A stretch of 64,000 nt of DNA from Qipengyuania pelagi. Lineage in GTDB: Bacteria; Pseudomonadota; Alphaproteobacteria; Sphingomonadales; Sphingomonadaceae. Made by a program: the position numbers and the translations under genes. How positions within the stretch are numbered: position 1 is the first letter of the stretch; each line of letters starts with the position of its first letter. Shown here piece after piece: positions 9,684-18,264 of the stretch. The stretch is taken from contig NZ_WTYD01000001.1 in assembly GCF_009827295.1 (NCBI RefSeq), positions 1,860,001-1,924,000 on the forward strand, written 5' to 3'. Under the pieces are notes generated by a model, which searched no databases, was not told the origin of the DNA, and saw nothing but the letters and a program-made list of their open reading frames with translations.

Positions 9684-10610
9684 TCACGTGCCCGTCTGCG
9701 TGGCGATCGGCGTTCCCGCAGGAGTCGGGCCCGAAGACGTGGCCGGAGACGGGGTCGCGCCCGGCGCAGCCGAACCGGCCTGGCCGCGCGTCAGCAGCGC
9801 TTCCGCGGAAACCGGCACGTCCCGGACGATCTCGTCCTCTTCCGACAATTTGGGCACGGGACGCCCGCCGACCGTTATCGCCAGGGCATAAGGCCGGCCG
9901 GTCCAGACCTGCGGCCCTTCGGCGTCGCGCGGGATGGTGAAGCTTTCCCCTTCGCCCATCTGCGCCTGATACAGCTCGGCGCCCGAAGCATCATAGAACT
10001 TGACCCAGGTATCGGGCATTTCCGACGTGAATACGACCTCCGCATTCGGATCGATCGCCGGTGTGGCGGGCGCATCGGGAGCCGCTCCGGTCTCCGCAGC
10101 CGCCACCTGCGTTTCCTCCGCAAGCGGGGCCGGACCCAGTCCGGGAGAGAAATAGGTGCGATAGAACGCGAAGCCGCCGACCAGCAGCAGCACGGCCGCG
10201 AGCGCGCCCAGCCAAGCGAGCTTGCCCGATGGGACACGCGCCGGATCGCCCGGTTCGAACTTGGCCGGTGCCGCGCGGCCCTGCGTCTCGTCCTGTGCGA
10301 GTTCGGCGCGCACCTGGTCGAGGATGGATCGCTCGTCCAGATCCAGCATCCGGGCATAGCTGCGCGCAAACCCGATCGCATAGGTGCGCGAAGGCAGATT
10401 GCCGTATTCGCCCGCCTCGATATTTTCGAGATGGCGCTGGGGAATGCGGGTTTCGGCGGCGACCTGCGACAGATCGAGCCCACGCGCCTCGCGCGCGGCG
10501 CGCAATTGCCCGCCCGCAGTCTGCGGTGCGCCGCTTTGCGCCGTTTCCGGCGGCAATTCGCCATGATCGTGTCCGTCGCCGTCAAGCCCGGCGCGTGTTT
10601 CGTCCTGCAT
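9684..10610 (-). CDS. RodZ-like protein: N-terminal HTH, one TM helix, DUF4115 tail
   Basis: The domain order matches RodZ-like cell-shape proteins. A cytoplasmic HTH_25 domain (GGQLRAAREARGLDLSQVAA, then TRIPQRHLENIE) is followed by a single TM helix (LAWLGALAAVLLLVGGFAFY). A periplasmic DUF4115-like beta domain comes next (DTWVKFYDASGAELY, GESFTI, GRPYALAITVGG), and a Ser/Pro/Thr-rich tail ends the protein. RodZ anchors MreB, but many alphaproteobacterial homologues are only loosely related. I placed the start at ATG 10610 (308 aa). A TTG at 10652 is also in frame, but the AGGAGG nearby lies inside that longer frame. The neighbour ptsP starts a separate unit downstream on the same strand. 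Confidence 0.8.
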   Translation of the reverse strand: MQDETRAGLDGDGHDHGELPPETAQSGAPQTAGGQLRAAREARGLDLSQVAAETRIPQRHLENIEAGEYGNLPSRTYAIGFARSYARMLDLDERSILDQVRAELAQDETQGRAAPAKFEPGDPARVPSGKLAWLGALAAVLLLVGGFAFYRTYFSPGLGPAPLAEETQVAAAETGAAPDAPATPAIDPNAEVVFTSEMPDTWVKFYDASGAELYQAQMGEGESFTIPRDAEGPQVWTGRPYALAITVGGRPVPKLSEEDEIVRDVPVSAEALLTRGQAGSAAPGATPSPATSSGPTPAGTPIATQTGT

Positions 10611-10708
10611 TTCGTCCCCGATAGACGGTGTGACCCCGTTGCCTCCTAACAAAGCGGTGCGGACGCCATCAAGTCAAGCGCAGTCGCGCGCGAAGGCCCC
10701 GCCGATCG

Positions 10709-12979
10709 TCAATCAGTGTCGATCTCGCGCTCGGACGCCCAATGGCGCAGCGCGGCGCGCATGTCGGGCGGCGGGCTGGCGAGCCAGCCCTGCATCGCGG
10801 CGGTGATCTCCGCCAGATCGATCTTGCGCACCAATTCCTTGATCGGCCCGACCGAGGCGGGCGTGATCGACAGGCGGCGGATCCCGATCCCCATCAGCGC
10901 AAGCGCCTCCAGCCTTCTGCCGCCCATCTCGCCGCACACGGCAAGGTCGATCTCGTGGCCCATGGTGCCGCGCACGACGCGGGCGAGGAAGCGCAGGATC
11001 GCCGGGCTCAACCAGTCATAGCGTTCGGCGAGCTTGGGATTGGCGCGGTCGGCGGCGAACAGGAACTGGGTGAGGTCGTTGGTGCCGATCGACATGAATT
11101 TGAGGCGCGGCAGCAATTCGTCGAGCACTTCGGCAAGGGCGGGCACTTCGAGCATCGCGCCGTAGCGTATCTCCTCGGGCAGCGGTTTCCTCTGCTTGCG
11201 CAGCCAGTCGAGCTGTTCGTCGAAAACCAACTTGGCGGTATCGAATTCCCACGGTTCGCTGACCATCGGGAACATGACATTGAGCGTGCGTCCGGCGGCA
11301 GCCTCCAGCAGGGACCGGGCCTGGGATTTCATCAGCCCCTCGCGCTCCAGCGCCAGCCGCAGCGCGCGCCAGCCCAGCGCCGGGTTCTCGTCATGCTCCG
11401 CGATGTCGGAACTGAGATAGGGAACCGCCTTGTCCCCGCCGATATCGACGGTTCGGAAGATCACCGGCTTGCCCGCCGCCGCGTCCAGCACGTCCTTGTA
11501 GAGGCGGGTCTGGCGATCGCGCTGGGGCAGGGTCGAGGAGACGAGGAACTGGAATTCGGTGCGGAACAGGCCGACGCCATCGGCGCCGGTCATCGCCAGC
11601 GCGCTCATATCGTCGCGCAGGCCTGCATTCATCATCACCGTGATGCGCGTGCCGCAGCGGGTGAAGGGCTCGACGTCGCGCAATTCGGCATAGGCGGCCT
11701 GGCGCTCGCGCGTCTTGGCGAAGCGCATGTCGAACGCCTCGCGCATCTGCGGCGACGGGCGCAGCGTGACCGTGCCGTTATCGGCATCGACCAAGATCTC
11801 GTCGCCATCGGATATGCGGCGCAAGAGCCCCTTCGCCCGCCCGACCACGGGTATCCCCATCGCGCGCGCCACGATCACCATATGCGCGGTGAGCGATCCT
11901 TCCTCGAGGACGACCCCCTTCAACCGGCGCCGATCGTATTCGAGCAGTTCGGCCGGGCCGAGATTGCGCGCCACCAGCACCGAATCGCGCCTCAGGCCCT
12001 GCCCGGCGGCGGTGCCGATCTGGCCCGAGACGATGCGAAGAAGCCGGTTCGACAGATCCTCGAGGTCGTGCATCCGGTCCGCCAGCAGCGGATCGTCGAT
12101 CTCGCGCATCCGCATCCGCGTGCGCTGCTGCACCCGTTCGATCGCCGCTTCGGCGGTCAGGCCGGAATCGATCGCTTCGTTGATCCGGCGGCTCCACCCT
12201 TCGTCATAGGCGAACATGCGATAGGTCTCGAGCACCTCGACATGTTCGCCGCCCTTGCCGAATTCGGGCTCCTTGCCCATCGCGTCGATCTGATCGCGCA
12301 TCTTGTCGAAAGCACGGTAGACGCGCTGGCGCTCCGCCTCGGTGTCGTCGGCGACGACCTGGGTGATCTGGATGCGCGGCTGGTGGAACACCGCCTGCCC
12401 CCCGCCCAGCCCCTTCACCAAGGCGAGCCCTTCGATGATTTCCGGGCCGGTATCGACTTCGCCCAGCAGCAGCGCGTGTTCCTCGTCCACCATCTCGGCA
12501 TTCGCGATCAGTTCGGACAGGACCATCGCAGTGGTCTGCAAGGCCTCGATCTCGACATCTTCGTAGCGGCGCGGATCGACGTGCTGGACGCACAAAGTGC
12601 CCACCGCGCGCTCGCGGTGGACGATGGGCACGCCGGCGAAACTGTGGAATTTCTCCTCGCCCGTCTCGGGGCGATAGAGGAAGTCGGGATGCGCCTTGGC
12701 CTCGGCGAGATTCAGCGTCTCGATATTCGAGGCGATGATCCCGTTCAGCCCTTCGCCAAGGCCCAGCTTGGTCACGTGAACGGCTTGCGGGTTGAGGCCG
12801 CGCGTGGCGTAAAGTTCGAGCACGCCTTCGCGCAGAAGATAGATCGAACAGACCTCGCTATCGAGGCTTTCGCCGATGATCTCGACCACCTGGTCGAGCT
12901 TGCCCTGCGCGTGCATTCGCGAGGCCATCACCTCGTGCAGGCGGGTAAGGATCTGGCGGGCGCTGGCGGCGGCGGTCAT
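10709..12979 (-). CDS. ptsP: PEP-protein phosphotransferase PtsP (enzyme I-Ntr, GAF domain)
   Basis: PtsP transfers phosphate from PEP to NPr (PtsO) in the nitrogen-type PTS, a regulatory cascade that does not itself carry sugar. The 756 residues show an N-terminal GAF domain (about 1-160, with FAGVPIV and GTLCVQH), the EI N-domain, and the swivelling phosphohistidine domain with His366 in EGSLTAHMVIVARAMGIP. The PEP-binding TIM barrel follows, with GLFRTEFQFL, GGDKAVPYL, MFPMV, SIGTNDLTQFLFAADR and CGEMGG. All active-site motifs look intact. No PTS transporter gene is in the window. Two tandem 12-bp repeats lie 25-50 bp upstream of its start. Confidence 0.95.
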   Translation of the reverse strand: MTAAASARQILTRLHEVMASRMHAQGKLDQVVEIIGESLDSEVCSIYLLREGVLELYATRGLNPQAVHVTKLGLGEGLNGIIASNIETLNLAEAKAHPDFLYRPETGEEKFHSFAGVPIVHRERAVGTLCVQHVDPRRYEDVEIEALQTTAMVLSELIANAEMVDEEHALLLGEVDTGPEIIEGLALVKGLGGGQAVFHQPRIQITQVVADDTEAERQRVYRAFDKMRDQIDAMGKEPEFGKGGEHVEVLETYRMFAYDEGWSRRINEAIDSGLTAEAAIERVQQRTRMRMREIDDPLLADRMHDLEDLSNRLLRIVSGQIGTAAGQGLRRDSVLVARNLGPAELLEYDRRRLKGVVLEEGSLTAHMVIVARAMGIPVVGRAKGLLRRISDGDEILVDADNGTVTLRPSPQMREAFDMRFAKTRERQAAYAELRDVEPFTRCGTRITVMMNAGLRDDMSALAMTGADGVGLFRTEFQFLVSSTLPQRDRQTRLYKDVLDAAAGKPVIFRTVDIGGDKAVPYLSSDIAEHDENPALGWRALRLALEREGLMKSQARSLLEAAAGRTLNVMFPMVSEPWEFDTAKLVFDEQLDWLRKQRKPLPEEIRYGAMLEVPALAEVLDELLPRLKFMSIGTNDLTQFLFAADRANPKLAERYDWLSPAILRFLARVVRGTMGHEIDLAVCGEMGGRRLEALALMGIGIRRLSITPASVGPIKELVRKIDLAEITAAMQGWLASPPPDMRAALRHWASEREIDTD

Positions 12980-13003
12980 GACTTGCTGCTATAACACGCC
13001 CTG

Positions 13004-13029
13004 CCGGTTGGAAAGTACCGGTTGGAAAG
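13004..13029. repeat. Two tandem copies of a 12-bp repeat upstream of ptsP
   Basis: The 12-mer CCGGTTGGAAAG occurs at 13004-13015 and again at 13018-13029, a 14-bp period. It lies between the ptsP start (12979) and the YdcH gene, 25-50 bp upstream of ptsP. It could be a regulator site or a chance duplication. Confidence 0.5.
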
Positions 13030-13105
13030 ATGCTGACTGAAAGCATCTCGTCCCAGAGCGGGCATAGAAAATCGAGCCCGCCGCCGCGCTATCGCACGGG
13101 ATCGC

Positions 13106-13261
13106 TCAACAGGCGGCGATTTCTTCCTTCAGTTTGAGCTTCTGCCGTTTCAATTGCTGAACCATCGTCTCGTCGGGGGCGGGCCGCGCCTGCTCCTGCC
13201 GCAATTTCGCTTCCAGACCGGCATGCTTGGTGCGAAGGGCATCGAGATGGGATGTGTTCAT
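13106..13261 (-). CDS. YdcH/DUF465 family small protein
   Basis: This 51-residue protein (MNTSHLDALRTKHAGLEAKL...KLKEEIAAC) is an alpha-helical hairpin of the YdcH family (DUF465). The conserved core reads LKRQKLKLKEEI. Molecular function is not established for the family. The start at 13261 is preceded by AAGGAAA at suitable spacing, which rules out the longer in-frame extension. It is divergent from a second YdcH gene 179 bp away that has the same C-terminal core, so the two are probably old duplicates. Confidence 0.85.
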   Translation of the reverse strand: MNTSHLDALRTKHAGLEAKLRQEQARPAPDETMVQQLKRQKLKLKEEIAAC

Positions 13262-13440
13262 AGGGCCGTTTCCTTTCAGGGTCGCAAAGCCATTACGGCG
13301 CCGACTCGTCCCTGCGGAGCGAGCCGCGCCATGCGAATGAAACACACGAATCTTAATTTGGTAACCCGCTATATTGCAAAACTGGCCGAGCCGTCCGATT
13401 TGGCGGGCGAAGCGTGCGGGGCGGATGAAGGGGTGTCGCG

Positions 13441-13638
13441 ATGACCGAGCAGGAGCTGAGGAAGCGGCTGGAGGCCCTGCGCAGCGAACACCGCGATCTC
13501 GACGCGGCGATCCATGCGCTGAGCGATGCGGGGTCCGTCGACCAGTTGCAGATCGCCCGGCTGAAGAAGCGCAAACTGCGCATTCGCGACCAGATCGCGG
13601 TGGTCGAGGATCATCTGATACCCGACATCATCGCCTGA
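13441..13638 (+). CDS. YdcH/DUF465 family small protein, second copy
   Basis: This 65-residue protein has the YdcH core QIARLKKRKLRIRDQI, close in pattern to the divergent copy at 13106-13261 (QLKRQKLKLKEEI), but with an N-terminal helix MTEQELRKRLEAL. It is immediately followed by the rcdA-like gene on the same strand, an arrangement I recall from other Sphingomonadales. The start has a weak GGGGT-type ribosome site. Function is unknown. Confidence 0.85.
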   Translation: MTEQELRKRLEALRSEHRDLDAAIHALSDAGSVDQLQIARLKKRKLRIRDQIAVVEDHLIPDIIA

Positions 13639-13695
13639 TTGCCCGACCTCAGTAGCGCGACAGGCGCGTCCAATTCGGGGACGCGCTCTGCAAGA

Positions 13696-14193
13696 ATGAT
13701 AGCTATTCTCGGCACCGGCCCCTATTTCGACTTCATGACGATTTCCGCGGGCGCGACACGCCAGATCATCGAAGATGTCTATCATGAGGCGCTGATCCTG
13801 GCGGACGAGGTGCGCGCGGCGTTCGATTCGCGGACCAGCCGGATCCCGCAGGACATGGATGAAGGCGTCAAGGTGGCGCTCTCCGTCGAAGGCCTGCGCA
13901 CGACCACCCGCCTGATGCATCTGCTCGCCTGGTTGCTCAACCAGCGTGCCTATCTCGATGGCGAGCTGAGCGACATGCAATTGCGGCAGCATGGCGCCCT
14001 CCCATCAGAGCGGCCCGCCCTTCCCGGCATGATGCGGCGGCTCGATCCGCATACGCAGGATCTGATCCGCCAGAGTCTCGACCTCTATAAGCGGGTCGAA
14101 CGGCTTGATCGCGACTGGCGCGCCCGAAGCGAGACGGAGCAAAGCCCGGTCGGCGCGATGCAGGGCCGCCTCGAAAGGGCTTTTGCCGGATAA
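13696..14193 (+). CDS. rcdA: RcdA-like protein (DUF1465), regulator of CtrA degradation
   Basis: DUF1465 is the family of Caulobacter RcdA, an adaptor in the CpdR-RcdA-PopA pathway that helps ClpXP degrade the cell-cycle regulator CtrA. The family core is visible: EDVYHEALILADEVRAAF, then VEGLRTTTRLMHLLAWLLNQRA and a C-terminal helix SLDLYKRVERLD. The start is uncertain: 13696 gives 165 residues, and 13735 (MTISAG) would be closer to the usual family start. No strong ribosome site distinguishes them. Its presence suggests CtrA-type cell-cycle control, which in this order also governs motility. Confidence 0.82.
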   Translation: MIAILGTGPYFDFMTISAGATRQIIEDVYHEALILADEVRAAFDSRTSRIPQDMDEGVKVALSVEGLRTTTRLMHLLAWLLNQRAYLDGELSDMQLRQHGALPSERPALPGMMRRLDPHTQDLIRQSLDLYKRVERLDRDWRARSETEQSPVGAMQGRLERAFAG

Positions 14194-14215
14194 GCGAACG
14201 CGAAAAGGGCAGGCG

Positions 14216-15679
14216 TCAGGCTGCGGCCAGGGCCTTGCGCCATCGTGCCAGCCGCTCGGCGCGGGCATCCTCGTCGATCCGCGGACGGAAGCACCGCGTC
14301 TTGCCCCGCATGGCCTGGGCCGCGTCTTCGAGCGAAGGATACAGCCCCGCACCGACCGCCGCGCAGAACGCCGCGCCGAGCGCGGTCGTCTCGACGAAAT
14401 CGGGGCGTTCGACGTCGATCCCCAGCATATCGGCCAGGTCCTGCGCCATCCAGTCGTTTGCGGCCATCCCCCCGTCGATCCTGAGCATCGACCAGGGGGC
14501 GCCATCGGCGGCAAAGGCGGTGGCGAGATCGTGGGTCTGATGCGCCATCGATTCGAGAGCCGCCCGCGCGAGCTGGGCGCGTCCGCTCGCAAAGCTCAGC
14601 CCCGCGATCACGCCGCGCGCCTGCGGCAGCCAGTGTGGCGCACCAAGACCGGCCAGCGCGGGGACGATCACCACCTCGCCGCTATCGGGGATGGAGCGCG
14701 CGAGGTCCTCGGTTTCCGCAGCGCTTTCGATCAGGTCCAGCCCATCGCGCAGCCACTGGATCAGGCTTCCGGCGACGAAGGCCGCGCCCTCGATCGCATA
14801 GACCCGCCCGCCATCGCGCTGGCTCAGCACCGTGCCGAGCAGGCGATGGGTCGAGCGCGGGATCGTCTTGCCGTTATTGGTCAGGACGAAGGCGCCGGTC
14901 CCGTAAGTCCCCTTTGTCTGCCCGAATTCGAGGCAGGCCTGGCCGATGGTCGCCGATTGCTGATCGCCGACGAGGCCGCAGATCGGGATCGCCCGCCCGA
15001 ACCATTCCTCGGAACATTCGGCGAGCGCGCCGTGCGTATCGACGACGCGCGGCAGGCTTTCCTGCGGCACGCCGAAGAGGTCGCATAGCCCCGCATCGAA
15101 CTGCTCTTCGTCGAGCGGCAGCAGGAGCGTGCGGCTGGCATTGCTCGCATCGCTGACATGCGCGCGCCCCGCGAGATTGAAGACCAGCCAGCTTTCGACC
15201 GTTCCGAAGGCGAGGTCGCCGCGCTCGCCCGCGCCGCGCACCGCCTCGTCATGATCGAGCAGCCAGCGCATCTTGGTGGCCGAGAAATAGGGATCGAGGA
15301 GGAGGCCGGTGCGCGCCTGCACCTCCGCTTCGTGCCCCTGATTCTTTAGGTCCGCGCAAAACTCGGCGGTGCGGCGGTCCTGCCAGACGATCGCGCGGGC
15401 CAGCGGCTTCCCGCTCTTTTTGTCCCAGGCCACCACGGTCTCGCGCTGGTTGGTGATGCCGATCGCGGCGATCGAGTCCGCATCATCGCCGATGGCTTCG
15501 CGCGCGCAGGCCAGCGTCCTGTCCCAGATCTCGGCAGCATCGTGTTCCACCCAGCCGGGGCGCGGATAATGCTGGGTCAGGTCGCGCTGCGCCACGCGGA
15601 TCAGCGCGCCATCGGCGGCAAACAGGATGGCGCGCGTCGACGTCGTGCCCGCATCGAGGACGAGGATGTTTTCTCCCAT
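14216..15679 (-). CDS. glpK: Glycerol kinase
   Basis: It phosphorylates glycerol with ATP to sn-glycerol 3-phosphate. The 487-residue FGGY kinase begins MGENILVLDAGTTSTRAILF (the phosphate-1 loop) and has NQRETVVAWD, AIVWQDRRT, YFSATKMRWLLDH, GDQQSATIGQ, GTYGTGAFVLTN and LRIDGGMAANDWMAQ, all typical of GlpK. The start was chosen at 15679 because 60 upstream in-frame codons have no resemblance to kinases and would run into the divergent gene. No glpF or glpD is adjacent, so it stands alone here. Confidence 0.95.
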   Translation of the reverse strand: MGENILVLDAGTTSTRAILFAADGALIRVAQRDLTQHYPRPGWVEHDAAEIWDRTLACAREAIGDDADSIAAIGITNQRETVVAWDKKSGKPLARAIVWQDRRTAEFCADLKNQGHEAEVQARTGLLLDPYFSATKMRWLLDHDEAVRGAGERGDLAFGTVESWLVFNLAGRAHVSDASNASRTLLLPLDEEQFDAGLCDLFGVPQESLPRVVDTHGALAECSEEWFGRAIPICGLVGDQQSATIGQACLEFGQTKGTYGTGAFVLTNNGKTIPRSTHRLLGTVLSQRDGGRVYAIEGAAFVAGSLIQWLRDGLDLIESAAETEDLARSIPDSGEVVIVPALAGLGAPHWLPQARGVIAGLSFASGRAQLARAALESMAHQTHDLATAFAADGAPWSMLRIDGGMAANDWMAQDLADMLGIDVERPDFVETTALGAAFCAAVGAGLYPSLEDAAQAMRGKTRCFRPRIDEDARAERLARWRKALAAA

Positions 15680-15776
15680 GAAGCGCGTTGTGGCGGCAGA
15701 GCGCGCGCTCGACAAGCACCGAAGACAGGTCCCGCCGCACTCGACACGCCGGGTCCCCATCGGCATAGGCAGGGAC

Positions 15777-16649
15777 ATGGCTGGCCCGCCCCCCAAACCC
15801 TGGCCCACCGGTGAAGCGATGACGCTCGAACCCCTGGTGCGCCGGGTCCTCGCCCCCAACCCCTCGCCCTACACCTATACCGGCACGCAAAGCTTTATCG
15901 TGGGCGCGGGCGAAGGCTGCGCGGTGATCGATCCGGGGCCGGACCTTCCCGATCACGTCGATGCGCTGATGGCCGCGATCGGCGAGGAAAAAGTGCTCGC
16001 CATTCTGTGCACCCACACCCACCGCGACCATTCGCCCGCCGCGCGCCTGCTGGCGACGCGCACCGGAGCGCCCGTGATTGGCTGCGCGCCGCTGGTCCTT
16101 TCCGATACCGGCCCGCGCGCCGATGCCGCCTTCGATCGCGACTACGCACCCGACCGGGTGATGGAGGATGGCGAGGCGATGACCGGCCCCGGCTGGACGC
16201 TCACCGCGATCGCGACGCCGGGCCATGTCTCGAACCACCTCTGTTTCGCGCTCGAAGAAACCGGCGCGCTGTTCACCGGCGATCACGTGATGGGCTGGTC
16301 CACCAGCGTCGTCATCCCGCCCGATGGCGACATGGGCGATTACATGCGCAGCCTCGACAAGCTCTATGCGCGCGAGGATCGCATCTATTACCCCGCCCAT
16401 GGCGAGGCGGTGGAAAAGCCGCGCCAATTGGTGCGCGGCATGATCGGCCATCGCCGCCAGCGCGAAAACCAAATCCTGCGCCTTCTCGGCGAAGGCCCGC
16501 GCAGCGCCGCGGAGTTCGTCCCCGTCATGTATAAGGGGCTCGACGAAAAGCTGCACAGGGCCGCCGAAATGTCGGTGACCGCGCATCTGATCGATCTGGA
16601 ACGGCGCGGGCTGGTCGCACGTTCTGACGAACAATGGCGAACGATTTGA
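15777..16649 (+). CDS. Metallo-beta-lactamase-fold hydrolase (LACTB2-like)
   Basis: The 290-residue protein has the metal-binding motifs THTHRDHSPAA (HxHxDH), TPGHVSNHLC and TGDHVMGW. It ends in a small winged-helix tail (EKLHRAAEMSVTAHLIDLERRGLVA), as in LACTB2-type hydrolases. Substrate cannot be read from sequence: hydrolysis of a thioester or lactone, or a nuclease role, are all possible. The ATG at 15777 has GGGAC upstream. A second ATG at 15819 is possible. It overlaps the following DUF4230 gene by 16 bp, so the two are co-transcribed. Confidence 0.85.
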   Translation: MAGPPPKPWPTGEAMTLEPLVRRVLAPNPSPYTYTGTQSFIVGAGEGCAVIDPGPDLPDHVDALMAAIGEEKVLAILCTHTHRDHSPAARLLATRTGAPVIGCAPLVLSDTGPRADAAFDRDYAPDRVMEDGEAMTGPGWTLTAIATPGHVSNHLCFALEETGALFTGDHVMGWSTSVVIPPDGDMGDYMRSLDKLYAREDRIYYPAHGEAVEKPRQLVRGMIGHRRQRENQILRLLGEGPRSAAEFVPVMYKGLDEKLHRAAEMSVTAHLIDLERRGLVARSDEQWRTI

Positions 16650-17326
16650 AGACGCGCGATGCGCGCGACACCGACCTCCGACCCGGCGTGACGCGCGAGC
16701 AGAACCTCGCAAGGGTTCAGGCCGTGCCATGGCTGATCGTGATCGGCTTGCTGGCCGCCGTCGCCTTCCTCACCTGGCGCGCCTTCTTCTATCAGGAGGA
16801 AGGCGACCCGGTCGGCAGCGCCATGCTCGCCTTCGAACGGCAGAATTCGCTCACCGTCTTCAGCTCGCGCTTCGAAGTCGTCGCCGAAAGCGAGGATACG
16901 CGCGGGGTGATGGGCGTGCCGGTCCTGCGCTCGCGCCAGGCGACCATCGTGCCCGCGACCGTCGAATACCGGCTCGACCTGTCGGGCATGGATCGCGGCG
17001 ATTTCGTCTGGGACGAGGCGGGCGACCGGCTGACCGTGACCTTGCCGCAATTGCAGACCAGCCGGCCCAATATCGACGAAGGCGCGGCGCGGGTCTTCAC
17101 CGAAGGCGCTTACGTGACGCGCGATGCGGCACAGGATCTTGCCCGCAACAATTCGCAACAGGCCGAGAGGAAGGCCACCGCCTTCGCCAAGAACCCGGAA
17201 ATCCTCGCTCTCGCCCGCCAGGCCGCGCGCGAGGCGGTGCGCCAGAACCTGACGATCCCCTTGCAGGTCGCGGGCTATGGCGATGTGAGCGTGGACGTAC
17301 GCTTCGAAGACGAAGGGGCCAATTGA
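16634..17326 (+). CDS. DUF4230 family membrane-anchored protein
   Basis: This 230-residue protein has one N-terminal TM helix (about residues 31-49, WLIVIGLLAAVAFLTW) and a periplasmic or extracytoplasmic body. The body carries the DUF4230 pattern: SLTVFSSRFEVVAES, VEYRLDLSGM, and a C-terminal helical part with KNPEILALARQAAREAV. The family has no known function. It starts within the end of the metallo-hydrolase gene, suggesting co-expression. Confidence 0.8.
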   Translation: MANDLKTRDARDTDLRPGVTREQNLARVQAVPWLIVIGLLAAVAFLTWRAFFYQEEGDPVGSAMLAFERQNSLTVFSSRFEVVAESEDTRGVMGVPVLRSRQATIVPATVEYRLDLSGMDRGDFVWDEAGDRLTVTLPQLQTSRPNIDEGAARVFTEGAYVTRDAAQDLARNNSQQAERKATAFAKNPEILALARQAAREAVRQNLTIPLQVAGYGDVSVDVRFEDEGAN

Positions 17327-17401
17327 CGAATTGATCTTCCCGCGAATAAAACGCCAGTCGGCATACGGGTGGCGCAATTCCTCGGGGGGGAGAATTCGAC
17401 C

Positions 17402-18175
17402 ATGGCAACCATCGCTCCGCGCGACACCGCGATCCGCGGCAATACGCGCTTTTTCACCATCATGGCCTTCGTCATGGCGACCGTCATCGTGGCCGGCTTT
17501 TCGCTCAATCTGGCGATGGGCCGGTCCACTTTCGACGTGCCGCTTTCCTATCACGTCCATGCCTTCATCTTCATGGGCTGGATCGCGCTCTATCTGGCGC
17601 AGCATGTCACCGCATCGGCGCAGAACTGGGCGCTGCACGGCGCGCTGGGCAAGCTTGCCTGGGTCTGGGTGCCCGCCATGGTCGTCATGGGCAGCGTCAT
17701 CATGGTGGTGGTGGCGAGGCGCACGGGCGGGCCGTTCTTCTTCGACGTAAACGAATTCCTCATCAGCAATCTGGCGATGCTGCTCTGCTTCGGGGGACTG
17801 GCGATCTGGGCGCTTAAGAGCCAGCGCTACACTGGCTGGCACAGGCGGCTGATGCTGGTGGCGATGGCGGTGCTGACCGGGCCGGGGCTGGGCCGCTTGC
17901 TGCCGATGCCGTTGATGATCCCCAATGCTTGGACGATCACGATCGCGGCGACGATGATCTTTCCCGTCATCGGCATGATCGCCGACAGGCGCCGACTGGG
18001 TCATGTGCACCCTGCCTATTGGTGGGGCACGGGCCTTTATGCGGGCACCTTCATCCTCTCGCTGCTGCTCGCCTATTCGCCGCTCGGCTATGCGATCACC
18101 GACTGGGTGATTGCGGGCACGCCGGGGGCCGAACGCCCGATGGAAGCCTTTCTGCCGCCCGGTTTCGCGATGTAA
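17402..18175 (+). CDS. Conserved integral membrane protein, about 7 TM helices
   Basis: I do not recognise the family with confidence. The 257-residue protein is mostly membrane-spanning. His residues sit in YHVHAFIFMGWIALYLAQH and in GWHRRLMLVAMA, a pattern seen in small haem- or quinone-linked membrane proteins, but no standard haem motif is evident. The start at 17402 is preceded by GGGGGGGAGAATTC, which contains a strong Shine-Dalgarno sequence. It stands between DUF4230 and nadA on the same strand with 75-90 bp gaps. Confidence 0.75.
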   Translation: MATIAPRDTAIRGNTRFFTIMAFVMATVIVAGFSLNLAMGRSTFDVPLSYHVHAFIFMGWIALYLAQHVTASAQNWALHGALGKLAWVWVPAMVVMGSVIMVVVARRTGGPFFFDVNEFLISNLAMLLCFGGLAIWALKSQRYTGWHRRLMLVAMAVLTGPGLGRLLPMPLMIPNAWTITIAATMIFPVIGMIADRRRLGHVHPAYWWGTGLYAGTFILSLLLAYSPLGYAITDWVIAGTPGAERPMEAFLPPGFAM

Positions 18176-18264
18176 GAGGCACAGGTGCGATCCGGCCCGG
18201 AACGCACTCGCCTGCCGCCCCGTTGGATGTATAAGCGCTTCAACGCAATATCACGGGACGATCC

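Noticed and set aside
10742..12994. 750-codon open frame on the plus strand opposite ptsP
   Set aside because: It is a codon-bias shadow of ptsP (H/D/R/G-rich, no motifs) on the strand opposite a clearly conserved enzyme I-Ntr.
13353..13375. Possible CtrA box or -35/-10 pair (TTAATTTGGTAAC and TATATT) in the YdcH divergent region
   Set aside because: The half-site spacing is 5 rather than 7 bp for CtrA, and no -35 at normal distance pairs with TATATT.
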